A DNA stretch of 40,150 bases from Gammaproteobacteria bacterium (GCA_007571315.1 RKRP01000082.1:1-40150); one strand, 5' to 3'. Counted from the stretch's first letter, positions 9,853 through 19,424 are shown. The notes: generated by a model not told the origin, from the sequence alone. A program made the numbers and translations.

Positions 9853-11079
9853 TCAACTTAGCGTTTGGGTGAGCGTGGGCATGTCCTTGTCCCCGCGGCC
9901 GGACAATCCAATGAGTATGCGCTTGCCCGGATTTTCCCGCGCCCATGCGCGCGCCGCGAACAGCGCATGGGCAGGCTCCAACGCCGGAAGGATGCCCTCC
10001 AGCCGGCAACATTCCGCCAGGGCCTCCAGGGCCTGTTCGTCGCTGGCGGCAAGGTAGGCGGCCCTTCCGACAGCTTGCAGCAGCGCATGCTCGGGCCCCA
10101 CGCCCGGATAGTCGAGGCCGGCGGAAATCGAGGAAGTCTCCAGTACCTGGCCGTCGTCGTCGTAGAGCAGCATGGAATAGCTGCCGTGCAACACCCCCGG
10201 CTTGCCGGCGCAAAGCGAGGCGGCGTTCTGGCCCGCGCCCGGCCCCTTGCCTCCGGCTTCGATGCCGAAAATGCGCGCCGACTCGTCGCCCAGAAACGCA
10301 TGAAACAGGCCTATGGCGTTCGAACCGCCGCCCACGCAGGCAAACACCGCATCCGGCAACCCTCCGGCGGATTGCGCAAACTGCTGGCGCGCTTCTTCGC
10401 CGATGATTTTTTGCAACTCGCGCACCAGCCAGGGATAGGGATGCGGGCCCACTGCCGAGCCCAGCAGGTAATACACGCCATGAGGGTCCGCCACCCATGC
10501 GCGGAAGGCTTCGTCGGTTGCCGCGCGCAGGGTTCGGTCGCCCTTGTCCACCGCCACCACTTCCGCTCCAAGCTGCCGCATGCGCTGCACGTTTGGCGCC
10601 TGCCGTTCCATGTCCAGCGCGCCCATGTACACCGCGCAGGGCAGTCCAACGCGGGCGCAAGCCGCCGCTGCGGCAACGCCATGCTGGCCTGCGCCGGTTT
10701 CAGCCACCACCTGCGCCGCGCCCAGACGGCGCGCCAGGTGCGCCTGGCCCAGCGCGTTGTTGATCTTGTGAGCGCCGGTGTGCGCCAGGTCCTCGCGCTT
10801 GATCCACACTTGCGCCCCCCAGGCCCGCTCCAGGCCCCGAGCGCGGGTAAGCGGGGTGGGGCGTCCGACCCATTCGCGCCGTTCCTCATCCAGGGCGCGG
10901 CAGGCATCCTCATCGGCGAAGAATTGGCGCGCCTGGCGTTCCAGCCGGAACAGCGCGGGCATCAGCGTCTCCGGCGCGAAGCGCCCGCCGAACGGGCCAA
11001 AGCGTCCTTCGCTGTCCGGCAGTTCACCGCTCAGCAGCGCAGCCATAAGGGAACGCGCTTCCGCTTCCTGGATTTTCAT
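9853..11079 (-). CDS. trpB: Tryptophan synthase beta chain
   Basis: GRPTPLTRARGL, REDLAHTGAHKINNALGQA (PLP lysine), ETGAGQHGVAAA, ACVGGGSNAIGLFHAF. ORF 9853..11286 trimmed to ATG 11079. Confidence 0.96.
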   Translation of the reverse strand: MKIQEAEARSLMAALLSGELPDSEGRFGPFGGRFAPETLMPALFRLERQARQFFADEDACRALDEERREWVGRPTPLTRARGLERAWGAQVWIKREDLAHTGAHKINNALGQAHLARRLGAAQVVAETGAGQHGVAAAAACARVGLPCAVYMGALDMERQAPNVQRMRQLGAEVVAVDKGDRTLRAATDEAFRAWVADPHGVYYLLGSAVGPHPYPWLVRELQKIIGEEARQQFAQSAGGLPDAVFACVGGGSNAIGLFHAFLGDESARIFGIEAGGKGPGAGQNAASLCAGKPGVLHGSYSMLLYDDDGQVLETSSISAGLDYPGVGPEHALLQAVGRAAYLAASDEQALEALAECCRLEGILPALEPAHALFAARAWARENPGKRILIGLSGRGDKDMPTLTQTLS

Positions 11080-11687
11080 CGTTGGGCGCTCTCCGCCCGG
11101 CGCGCCGCGCGCACGAACGCGCTCACCTTGGCGCTGTCCTTCACACCGGGCGCGCTTTCCACGCCCGAACTCACGTCCACGCCCCAGGGACGGACCCGGC
11201 GGACGGCATCGCCGACATTGCCGGGGTCCAATCCGCCAGCCAGCACCACCTGCGCGCCGCGCGCCAGCATGGCGGCGCGCTCCCAATTCGGCCGCTGGCC
11301 GCTGCCGCTAACGCCGCCTTCGAACAGGCAACAGGTTCCGGGCGGCACATCGTTCGGGTGGAATTCTTCATGGTCTCTATACACCGGCAGGGCCCGCATG
11401 CCTGGGGGCAGCGCCAGCCGCGCCAGACTGTCGGCATCCGCCTGCAAGCAGTCCGGCTTGAACCCGGCATATACCTCATCCCATTGGCTCTGGCCGGGGC
11501 GGAGCATAACCGCAACGCGCAGAATTTGCGGCGGGGCAGCTGCGGCAAGCGCGCCCGCGTCTTCCGGCGCGAGGTAGCGCGGCGATGGCGGGTAAAAGTT
11601 GAAACCGATAGCGTTGGCGCCCGCCGCCGCCGCCGCTTGCACAGTTTCGGTGGTTTTAAGACCGCAGATTTTCACGAACAGAGTCAT
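11076..11687 (-). CDS. trpF: Phosphoribosylanthranilate isomerase
   Basis: VKICGLKTTETVQAAAAAGANAIGFNFYPPSPRYL...VLAGGLDPGNVGDAV...GVDVSSGVESAPGVKD. Trimmed to ATG 11687. Confidence 0.95.
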   Translation of the reverse strand: MTLFVKICGLKTTETVQAAAAAGANAIGFNFYPPSPRYLAPEDAGALAAAAPPQILRVAVMLRPGQSQWDEVYAGFKPDCLQADADSLARLALPPGMRALPVYRDHEEFHPNDVPPGTCCLFEGGVSGSGQRPNWERAAMLARGAQVVLAGGLDPGNVGDAVRRVRPWGVDVSSGVESAPGVKDSAKVSAFVRAARRAESAQR

Positions 11688-12514
11688 TGCGGCGCCCGGC
11701 TCCGCCGGCCCTGCGAAAGCATCTCTCTGACCAGCGCGGCGGGGTTCGGCGAGCGCATCAGCGCAGCCCCCACCAGCGCGCCGTCCCAACCCTGGGCGGC
11801 CCGCTCCGCCACATCGCGCGCATCCGCCATGCCGCTTTCGGCGAACATGGCATGAGCGCCCGCGCCGCGCGGGCGGAAACGGCTGAAGCGCTCCGTGTCC
11901 ACGGCCAGCGTGCGCAAATCGCGGCAGTTGAGGCCTAGCAGCGCCTGATTGCGCGGCGCCGCCAGCCGCTCGGCGATGCTCCGGGCGCGTTGCAGTTGGT
12001 CTTCGTTGAAGGCCTCCAAAAGCGCAAACATTCCGCAGCCCAGGGCCGCGGCCAGCATCGCTTCGGTATTGGCATCGCCGGTTAAGCCCACAATCAGAAG
12101 CACGCCCGCCGCGCCATGCTTCCGGGCTTCCAGAACCTGGTAAGGCTCCACCAGGAAGTCCTTGCGCATGACCGGCGTGCGGGGCGCGGCGCGTGCCACT
12201 GCGGCGAGCAGTTCCAGAGAGCCGCCAAACCGGCAAGGTTCGGTGAGCACCGACAAGGCCGCGGCGCCCCCCGCCGCATACTGGGCGGCCAGCCCTTGCG
12301 GGTCGAAGGACAGTTCCGCGAGCTGGCCCTCGCTGGGGGATGCAGGCTTGATTTCCGCGATCAGCTCGAAGCACCCGGGCGCCAGACTGAGCTGCTGCGG
12401 CGGCGGCAAGGCATCCACGCGGCGCCGCAGTTGCGCCGCGCTAAGGCTTTGTTTGGCCGCCGCGGCGCGTTCACGGCTCAATTCCGCCATGCGCTCAAGA
12501 AATCCTGCGTTCAT
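11684..12514 (-). CDS. trpC: Indole-3-glycerol phosphate synthase
   Basis: IAEIKPASPSEGQL, AALSVLTEPCRFGGS, VMRKDFLVEPYQVLEARKHGAAGVLLI, LGLNCRDLRTLAVD, FAESGMADARDV. Trimmed to ATG 12514. Confidence 0.95.
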   Translation of the reverse strand: MNAGFLERMAELSRERAAAAKQSLSAAQLRRRVDALPPPQQLSLAPGCFELIAEIKPASPSEGQLAELSFDPQGLAAQYAAGGAAALSVLTEPCRFGGSLELLAAVARAAPRTPVMRKDFLVEPYQVLEARKHGAAGVLLIVGLTGDANTEAMLAAALGCGMFALLEAFNEDQLQRARSIAERLAAPRNQALLGLNCRDLRTLAVDTERFSRFRPRGAGAHAMFAESGMADARDVAERAAQGWDGALVGAALMRSPNPAALVREMLSQGRRSRAPQ

Positions 12515-13530
12515 CCCGCCCTGATGCTCTCCAGCAGGTGCGCCGCCCGCCCTTCGCGCAATGCCTCGCGGGCCGCTTGCAGTCCCTCGGCCGGCCCGCT
12601 CGCTTTCCCGGTGAGTTCGAGCGTCAGCCCAGCCTGCAGGGCCAGCGCGTCGCTCAGCGCCGTGCCGCCCTCGCCGCGCAGGGCGGACTCGAGCGTTTGG
12701 GCGTTGTATTCGCGGTCGCCGCCTGCCAGGGCCTCCGGCGCGCATCGCGCAATGCCCAGATCAGCAGGGTCGCGCGTCATCGAATCGATTTGGCCCGGCC
12801 GAACGTCCAGCAGCAGGTAGCGGCCAACCGGAGTCGGCTCGTCCCAGCCCGGTTCGCCGTGAACCACGAAACAGCGCTTGATGTCCAGTCCGCTCAGCGT
12901 TTCAGCAATCAGCCGCGCCGCGCGCTTGCTGAACGCCCCCACCAGCATGTGCGGCGGGCGCGCCGGATTGGCCAGCGGCCCCAGCAGATTGAACACGGTG
13001 GGAACCCCAAGGGCGGCGCGCACCGGAGCTACGGATTTCATGGCCGGATGAAAATACGGCGCGAACATGAAGGCGAAGCCGTGGTTTGCCAGCAGCGCCG
13101 TCACCTCTGCGGTGCCGACCGGCAGGGGCACGCCCAGCGCTTCCAGCACATCGGCGCTGCCGGTTTTGCTGGACACGGCTCGATTGCCATGCTTGGCAAT
13201 CCGCACTCCGCAGGATGCCGCCAGCAGCCCGGCTCCGGTGGACAGGTTGATGCTGCCGGAACCGTCGCCTCCCGTTCCCACCACATCCGCAACCGGTTCG
13301 CCCGCCGGCAGTTCGGGCCGAATCGCCAGCGCCCGCATGGCCCGCGCGAAACCGCGCAGTTCGTCGGCGTTTTCCCCTTTCAGGCGCAGGGCGGCGAGCA
13401 GCGCTCCGGCCAGCGCTTCCGCCACCTTCCCCTGAGCGAGTTCGCGCATGGCGGCTTCAGCTTCGCTTTCTTCCAGAGACCCGCCTGCCAGAAGCCGCGC
13501 CAGCATCCCGCGCAAAGGATCAGAGCTCAT
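12511..13530 (-). CDS. trpD: Anthranilate phosphoribosyltransferase
   Basis: VVGTGGDGSGSINLSTGAGLLAASCGVRIAKHGNRAVSSKTGSADVLEALGV. Trimmed to ATG 13530; overlaps the stop of the upstream transporter gene. Confidence 0.96.
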   Translation of the reverse strand: MSSDPLRGMLARLLAGGSLEESEAEAAMRELAQGKVAEALAGALLAALRLKGENADELRGFARAMRALAIRPELPAGEPVADVVGTGGDGSGSINLSTGAGLLAASCGVRIAKHGNRAVSSKTGSADVLEALGVPLPVGTAEVTALLANHGFAFMFAPYFHPAMKSVAPVRAALGVPTVFNLLGPLANPARPPHMLVGAFSKRAARLIAETLSGLDIKRCFVVHGEPGWDEPTPVGRYLLLDVRPGQIDSMTRDPADLGIARCAPEALAGGDREYNAQTLESALRGEGGTALSDALALQAGLTLELTGKASGPAEGLQAAREALREGRAAHLLESIRAG

Positions 13531-15353
13531 AGGCCATACATGATCGGCAGCAGCAAGGAGAAGCCGCTCCACATGATGAGCGTTAGCGGCGCGCCAATGC
13601 GCAGGAAATCCATCCGCCGGTAACCGCCTGCGCTCATGATAAGAAGGTTGGTCTGATAGCCGATGGGGGTAAGAAAACTCATGTTGGCGCCAAAGATTAC
13701 CGCCAGGATGAAAGGCTCCACCGGCGCTCCCAGCCCGGCGGCGAAAGAGGCGGCGATCGGGGTTCCGATAATCGCTGCGGCATTGTTGGACACCACGTTG
13801 GTGAGTATCGCCATCATCAGCATCAGGCCGCTGAGAATGAGCGGGATAGGCAAGCCCGCGGAAACCGCCACAAACAGCTGCGCCAGCCACTCGGCGGCGC
13901 CGGTTTTCAACAGGGCCTGTCCAAGTCCCAGGCTGGCCACGATGATGATGGTGAGCGGCACGTTGAAGGCATCCCGAACGTTGCGCCAACTGAGGCATTT
14001 CGCAGCGATCATGAGGCCAACCCCGGCCACTGAGGTAAGCACGATGGGGAGCAGGCCAAGCGCGGCGGGCGCAATCACCAGCGCCAGGATGCCCACCGCG
14101 GCGCGGGCCCTTCCAGCGCGCGGCAGCTCGATGACCCGCCCCAGCACCAGCATTGAGGACTCGGTGGCCAGACGGCGGATTTCGGCGCGATTGGCCTGCA
14201 CCAGCAGCACGTCGCCAGTGCTCAACTGTGTGTCAAACAGATCCTTGGCCTGCGTTTCGCGGTCGCCTGGACGGTAGATGGCCAGCGGTGTGAGACCGTA
14301 GATCTCGTCGAAGTGGGCCTCCCGGATGCTGCGCTTGTCCAGCGGCGAGCCGCGTGTCACCACCAGTTCCGCCACCTGCTGCGGCTCGTCGGAATAGCGC
14401 AGTTCGCCGCCCGGCAACGATGCGCCCAGCAGCTCCTCGTACTCGTGCAGCCGCTCTATGGTGTCGCGGACCAGGATCTGATCCCCGGCCTGCACCCGCG
14501 TTGTGGGCAGCGGCGACAGGTGGACCTTGCCGCGCCTTAATATGCTGGTTACCTTCAAGGTGTTGTTGGCGCGCTCGCGGATCTCGGCAAACGCCTTGCC
14601 GTCCGCGAACCCTCCAGCCCGCACCTGCAGCGTCGAAGCGAAAAACCGGCTGGCGGTTTGCAGCGGCAGCCTGCGTTCAGGCACCAGCCTGGGCGCCAGC
14701 AGCCAGAGGAAGGCAAGCGCCACGCTGCCCACCAGCAACACCGGCAGCGAGAAGGAGAACATGCCGAACGGTTCCAGGCCCAGATCCTGTTCGGCAATTC
14801 CCGCCACCAGCAGATTGGTGGAGGTGCCAATCACCGTGGACATGCCTCCGATCAGGGTTGCGAAACCCATCGGCAGGAGAATGGCCGAAGGCGCCTGATG
14901 AGCGCGCAGCGCGGCGGCGGTGAGCACCGGCAGCAGCATCACCACCACCGGAGTGTTGTTCACGAAAGCGCTGAACACTGCCGACCCCACCAGCGTCAGC
15001 AACGCCGCCAACAGCGGTTGACGGGTCCACAGCCGGGTGAAGAACAGCGCCACAGGACGCAGCGCGCCGGTGGTTTCCAGTCCCTTGCCCACCACCAGCA
15101 GGGCGGTGATGGTTACCAGCGCTTCATGGCCCAGGTTCTGGAAGAAATCGGTCGAGCGGATCACCCGCTCGCCGCCGTGTTCCAGCGGCCAAAGCTCGAA
15201 TCCCAGCAGCAGCAGCAGCAGAATGCCCATGCCGGCGGTTTCCAGCGGGATGCGGTCGCGGGTAAACAGGTACAGCGCGAAGGCGGTGAGCAGCATCACC
15301 ATGAGAGCGTGCGCGCCCGGGAATTCCGGCAAGATCCACCTCGTAAAGGCCAT
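13527..15353 (-). CDS. SLC13-family permease with TrkA-C-like domains
   Basis: Multiple hydrophobic TM stretches; FVNNTPVVVMLLPVL; ATLIGGMSTVIGTSTNLLVAGI; ILTNVVSNNAAAIIGTPIAAS; soluble RCK/TrkA_C-like insert in the middle. Confidence 0.85.
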   Translation of the reverse strand: MAFTRWILPEFPGAHALMVMLLTAFALYLFTRDRIPLETAGMGILLLLLLGFELWPLEHGGERVIRSTDFFQNLGHEALVTITALLVVGKGLETTGALRPVALFFTRLWTRQPLLAALLTLVGSAVFSAFVNNTPVVVMLLPVLTAAALRAHQAPSAILLPMGFATLIGGMSTVIGTSTNLLVAGIAEQDLGLEPFGMFSFSLPVLLVGSVALAFLWLLAPRLVPERRLPLQTASRFFASTLQVRAGGFADGKAFAEIRERANNTLKVTSILRRGKVHLSPLPTTRVQAGDQILVRDTIERLHEYEELLGASLPGGELRYSDEPQQVAELVVTRGSPLDKRSIREAHFDEIYGLTPLAIYRPGDRETQAKDLFDTQLSTGDVLLVQANRAEIRRLATESSMLVLGRVIELPRAGRARAAVGILALVIAPAALGLLPIVLTSVAGVGLMIAAKCLSWRNVRDAFNVPLTIIIVASLGLGQALLKTGAAEWLAQLFVAVSAGLPIPLILSGLMLMMAILTNVVSNNAAAIIGTPIAASFAAGLGAPVEPFILAVIFGANMSFLTPIGYQTNLLIMSAGGYRRMDFLRIGAPLTLIMWSGFSLLLPIMYGL

Positions 15354-15408
15354 GCGGCCGAAGCTAAACCGCTATGGTAGCAGTCTGAGTGTTGTCTGCC
15401 GCGCCCCC

Positions 15409-16737
15409 TCAGCCGTTTGCGGAGGCTCGAAACAGCGCCCATGCGCGGCGCAGCAGCTGCTCGTAATCGGCCCGCTCCAGCCGCGCGCGAACCCGGCTGC
15501 CGTGCATAGTGATGTTGTCCGCAACGCGGATAACCGGCAGCAGGTTCAGCCACGCCCGCGCAGGGATGCGGGTGGGTTGGCGCGGCAGCACGCAATACGG
15601 CGACAGCGCCAGCAGTTGCCGGTGGCGCGGGCTGCGCCGGGCAATAATCTGCCGCGCCCGCGCCTGGCCGTAGCGGGGAACCAGCATTTGCACCAGTTGC
15701 TCCGCGTCCAGGGCCGGATACGGCCCGCGTTCCCGGGCCAGGCGCATGGATTCGCGCAGAAGCTGGCGCTTGAACAGGCCGAGCCAGCGCTGAATGGTCA
15801 CCACCGTGGACTGTTCCTGCGGGTCCATGCCATGCCGCAGCGCCAGGTCTCCGATGCCCGTTACGTGCGCTGCCAGACGACGGTTGGCGCGGGCATCGGC
15901 TTCAAGATTTCCAGACGGCCAGGAAACGCAATCAATCAGGTTGTCCACCAGCCGCGCGCCTACGCGCACCAGCTTTTTGAGATGACCCACGCCCCTTTCG
16001 ATCTGTTCCACTGGAATTGTGCTCAAATCGAATTGCATGCCCAGCCAGGCGGTGTCCGCCGGCGCCTCAAACAGGCTCAAGGGCATTACGGTGTCCGGCG
16101 TTTCCCTGCCCGCCAGTTCGGTGAGGGGCGGCCTGTCGCCGCGCAGGACCAGGTCGATTCCGGATTGCTTGTGGCTGGCGTCGATCAGTTGGGTCCACTG
16201 CGCTCCTGATCCGAAAATTTGCGGGCCAACCCGCACCACCGCGCCTGTGCCCGCCAGACGGCCGCTGCGCGCCGCTTCAAGCAAAGCGGCGCATCCGGCG
16301 TGCTCGGCCTGCAAGGACATGGCAACGTAAGACGGCGCCTGTCCGGCCTTGCGCATCTGCTGCAATTCGTCGGCGAGGGTGGTCAGCCATGCGTCGAAAA
16401 ACCGCGGCGACATTCCAGACAGATCAACGCCCAGCGCCACTTCCTGCCCCTTCAGGCGGGAAACGCGCTGGCGGAATTTTCCCAGCGCCGGGCCGGACTG
16501 CTCGGGCGGCTCGTCTTCAGGGACATCAAGCGCAAAAGCGCATTGCCCGGCAATGGCGTGCTGGTTTCCCTCCAAGCACCCGTAATCGAACGGCAGCGGC
16601 CCGATCGTCCGGCCGCTGAGCAGGCGCTCAAAGTAGCCGCGCCAGCGTTCCGGTTCGTTCTCCCGCCGAACAGCGATATCCGCCAGCGCGCGGGAAAGCG
16701 CGGCTCGCTCGCCGATGCCTGCGGGTGGCGCATCCAT
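15409..16737 (-). CDS. Uncharacterised protein, possibly ribonucleotide-reductase-related
   Basis: Long ORF in the same strand and GC regime as flanking backbone. VRVGARLVDNLIDCVSWPSGNLEADARANRRLAAHVTGIGDLALRHGMDP resembles the RNR large-subunit segment (DNxID ... NRRIGLGVxGLADxL). Family assignment tentative. Confidence 0.5.
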   Translation of the reverse strand: MDAPPAGIGERAALSRALADIAVRRENEPERWRGYFERLLSGRTIGPLPFDYGCLEGNQHAIAGQCAFALDVPEDEPPEQSGPALGKFRQRVSRLKGQEVALGVDLSGMSPRFFDAWLTTLADELQQMRKAGQAPSYVAMSLQAEHAGCAALLEAARSGRLAGTGAVVRVGPQIFGSGAQWTQLIDASHKQSGIDLVLRGDRPPLTELAGRETPDTVMPLSLFEAPADTAWLGMQFDLSTIPVEQIERGVGHLKKLVRVGARLVDNLIDCVSWPSGNLEADARANRRLAAHVTGIGDLALRHGMDPQEQSTVVTIQRWLGLFKRQLLRESMRLARERGPYPALDAEQLVQMLVPRYGQARARQIIARRSPRHRQLLALSPYCVLPRQPTRIPARAWLNLLPVIRVADNITMHGSRVRARLERADYEQLLRRAWALFRASANG

Positions 16738-16865
16738 GCCGTAAATCCTGCGCCCGTTGAGAGCCTCGCGGCAAGCCCAAAATAGCCGCTATTCGACGCA
16801 TATTGCGCCTGCTGCATATGGTATGGGCCTAGCTATCCACCTCTATCAGTCGATTTGCTATTTCT

Positions 16866-17894
16866 TTAACACGGAGCACGTTTGTTTGAGGACGGGGAAG
16901 CAAACACACCTTCCAATCTTTGGTTTATGGCCAGAGCTAATTCACAACCATGATTTCGCGTGTTGTCTGTAACTACCTTTTTTGCTCCCGTTGCCTTGAT
17001 ATAGGCAAGTGTCTCGTTGAAGTCCGCATGGTTGGAGAGAGACACTCTGTAGGCTCGGTCTGAGTATTGCAACAGCGGGTTATTGCTCGGAACCATATAC
17101 GCACTGCAAGTGATGCTCGTGCCATCCATTGGCTCATTTCTGAAGCCGTCCCCCTTGGAGTAAAGATGCACAAAAGACTTCTCCTGCATTGCAAGCTGAC
17201 CGACTTCAGAATCAGCCCAAAGTAATTCTCCTGCGGCCAGTCCGTAGTCTTGATAGACCTCGACCTCCTTGATTAGACGAGCAGTTGCGATTATGGGCAC
17301 GCCAATGTTGTCGCTAAGCACATGCAGGACTCTTTCTATAGTTCCCCGGTGAGCGTAGATATGCACTGGCCCCTGTCGCAGTTGACCGAAAACGAGGCTG
17401 GAGAGACATTCTTCGGCCGCTGCTTGCGTATAGTGTCGGACGCTTCTCGGGCTTCCGTAAGTGCTATCGACAACAAGTTGATCGACCTCTATAACTTTTC
17501 CAAGCGGCCAGCCGAAGTCGCCCGAGTAACCAATCCGCAATCCATCTGTTCGTTGCAGTGTTACTTGGCACGAACCGAGCATGTGGTTGGAAGGAAGCAA
17601 ACACAGATGTGAGCCATCCTCCAGTTCAAATTTCTTTCCGCAACCCAGCCTGTGAAAATTGTCGCGGTACTCAAGATCAGCATTCTTTTCCGCAACCAAT
17701 AGCGAGTAGGTTTCCGGGCGCATTACTAAATCCTGCAACCCTTTACTCGTTTCAAATTTGATCATGTGATCATCATGCACATGGGTCTGGACTCTTATTG
17801 GAAATCCTTCCGCAAACCCATCGCAGGTGACGCTTGATCCAAGGCAGATGGTGCCGTCTCTCAGGACATCAACGATTTGCTTGACCATACTCAA
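16866..17894 (-). CDS. Metallo-beta-lactamase/beta-CASP-type nuclease (exonuclease-like)
   Basis: HVHDDH (HxHxDH) metal motif, PSNHMLGSCQV, YSGDFGWP, VDSTYGSPR, C-terminal SLSNHADFNETLAYI and a late H (NHG). ORF starts at TTG 17894; an in-frame ATG lies at 17888. Confidence 0.8.
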   Translation of the reverse strand: MSMVKQIVDVLRDGTICLGSSVTCDGFAEGFPIRVQTHVHDDHMIKFETSKGLQDLVMRPETYSLLVAEKNADLEYRDNFHRLGCGKKFELEDGSHLCLLPSNHMLGSCQVTLQRTDGLRIGYSGDFGWPLGKVIEVDQLVVDSTYGSPRSVRHYTQAAAEECLSSLVFGQLRQGPVHIYAHRGTIERVLHVLSDNIGVPIIATARLIKEVEVYQDYGLAAGELLWADSEVGQLAMQEKSFVHLYSKGDGFRNEPMDGTSITCSAYMVPSNNPLLQYSDRAYRVSLSNHADFNETLAYIKATGAKKVVTDNTRNHGCELALAINQRLEGVFASPSSNKRAPC

Positions 17895-18594
17895 GAGCTT
17901 TGGATATTTGTTTTCTTATTAGCGCCTCGAGATTTTCTTGGCCGAGTTCCACCATAGACTCGTTGAACTCGCTGCCGCCCACCAGCGTGAAGAACCGCGA
18001 ACCTAGGCGGCCATGGGCGTGATGCAATTCCGTCGCCTTCAGTCCCGACTCCAGTATCGAATCTCTTTCATCCTGCTTCATATCTGCCAGCACACCAGTT
18101 ATCTGCGGGCTGTTAAGGGTGCCAATGAACACATAGCGTTTTTCGACTGTTGGCCGCATCCCTACAATTTCTTGGACGCACTCTTCAATCAATCGTCGGG
18201 AGCGTGAGCGAAGTTGACGCACTTGCTGCACTTCCCTCGCTTTAAGTCCTTCTTCTAGGATAGCGTTAGCCACGAAACGCTGGTCGGCATTATCCTCAAA
18301 GCGTGACAGTTCCACTGCGGTCGAGAATCCGATTGTCTGCTTGCTAGCGCCCCAATCTACGAGGTGTTGCAAGTCATTCGGCAATTTAAGTATCTGCAAA
18401 AAACGCCCAATGTGGCCGGTTCCATTTAGGCGGATTGCTTCCGCGCATTCGCTTAGCGATGCACCGGTGTCCCGTGCTCGGCGTAGAAGCGAACCCACCT
18501 CGATTGGGGAAAGCGGACGTCCCTTTTTCTGCCTTCCATAACCAACCGACATTATTAGGCGACCAAGCTCTTCCTGGCTGATGTTTGCTAACAT
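17869..18594 (-). CDS. ParB/KorB-HTH-like protein lacking the ParB N-terminal CTPase motif
   Basis: LSPIEVGSLLRRARDTGASLSECAEAIRLNGTGHIGRFLQILKLPNDLQHLVDWG resembles the HTH region of ParB-like proteins; adjacent to a full ParB-like gene; GAGG upstream of the ATG. Confidence 0.6.
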   Translation of the reverse strand: MLANISQEELGRLIMSVGYGRQKKGRPLSPIEVGSLLRRARDTGASLSECAEAIRLNGTGHIGRFLQILKLPNDLQHLVDWGASKQTIGFSTAVELSRFEDNADQRFVANAILEEGLKAREVQQVRQLRSRSRRLIEECVQEIVGMRPTVEKRYVFIGTLNSPQITGVLADMKQDERDSILESGLKATELHHAHGRLGSRFFTLVGGSEFNESMVELGQENLEALIRKQISKALEYGQANR

Positions 18595-18599
18595 CCAAT

Positions 18600-19424
18600 C
18601 TAATCCTCAAGCAGGCCACGACTTGATAGCGCTTCATCAATTAGCATGCTTGCCGCGCCATCTCGCGTTGTCCCCTCTTCACGTGCATAGCGCCCAATCG
18701 CGGAGTGGGTATCCTCTGTTACGGATACGATAATTTGAATAGTCCTTGGTCCACTCTTCGCATCCTCAATAACGTCGTCTATTGGCTTGTCTTGGTTCTC
18801 TTTGCGGTCCTGCACGATCTTCTTGCGTTGGTTATTGGTCATTGGTTCCATTTCGAGCGCAAGTCGAATGGCTTCTTCCACATTAACCACGTTGTTTTTG
18901 TTTCTGCACGCATCCTGCGCTTTCAACGCCACTTTGAGTTCAATTTTGCCCTCGTCAACCATGCTCTTCAACTTAGGCTCCAACCGCGGATATTTGACGT
19001 ATTCCAGAACCTTGTTGTAGGGCAGGCCTGTTTTGTTCACAACCGCTTTTGCGGTTCCGTAAATTTTGTATAGATAGGTCACTCCGTCAATCAATTCGTT
19101 ACCGGTGAGTCTCCGGCGAATAAGGTTTTCGGTGATAGAGATTGCCTTGGCTTCCGCCTCCTCTACCCGTTCGTCAATTACAGCCGCAGCAATACTGTTG
19201 CGCCGAAGCGTTTTGTGAGCAAGAAAACGCCGCTGGCCTGCAAGGATCTCCCACTTATCGGCTTGGTGAGCGGGGCAGACTACGATGGGTTGAAGAAGAC
19301 CCTGTGCTTCAATACTTTGGGCCAAGTCTTCAATACCTTGTCCAGGGTCCGCCGTTCTGATTTGCCCCTTGCCGATCACCAATTGATCGAGCGGAATGTC
19401 GCGATATTCAACTATTTTCGCCAT
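18600..19424 (-). CDS. ParB-like N-terminal domain protein (ParB/Srx fold)
   Basis: YRDIPLDQLVIGKGQIRT...GIEDLAQSIEAQGLLQPIVV...WEILAGQRRFLAHKTLRRNSIAAAVI...AISITENLIRRRLTGNEL = ParB boxes I/II. Strong SD AAGGAGG overlapping the end of the upstream gene. Confidence 0.88.
   Translation of the reverse strand: MAKIVEYRDIPLDQLVIGKGQIRTADPGQGIEDLAQSIEAQGLLQPIVVCPAHQADKWEILAGQRRFLAHKTLRRNSIAAAVIDERVEEAEAKAISITENLIRRRLTGNELIDGVTYLYKIYGTAKAVVNKTGLPYNKVLEYVKYPRLEPKLKSMVDEGKIELKVALKAQDACRNKNNVVNVEEAIRLALEMEPMTNNQRKKIVQDRKENQDKPIDDVIEDAKSGPRTIQIIVSVTEDTHSAIGRYAREEGTTRDGAASMLIDEALSSRGLLED

Noticed and set aside
17558-17761. Small plus-strand ORFs inside the island (e.g. 17322..17612, 17558..17761, 21750..22016)
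   Set aside because: Antisense to well-supported operon genes, without family motifs or convincing ribosome-binding sites.
18600-19424. Chromosome or plasmid partition ParB
   Set aside because: No ParA, no visible parS cluster, and it is embedded in a sulfur-modification-like operon.
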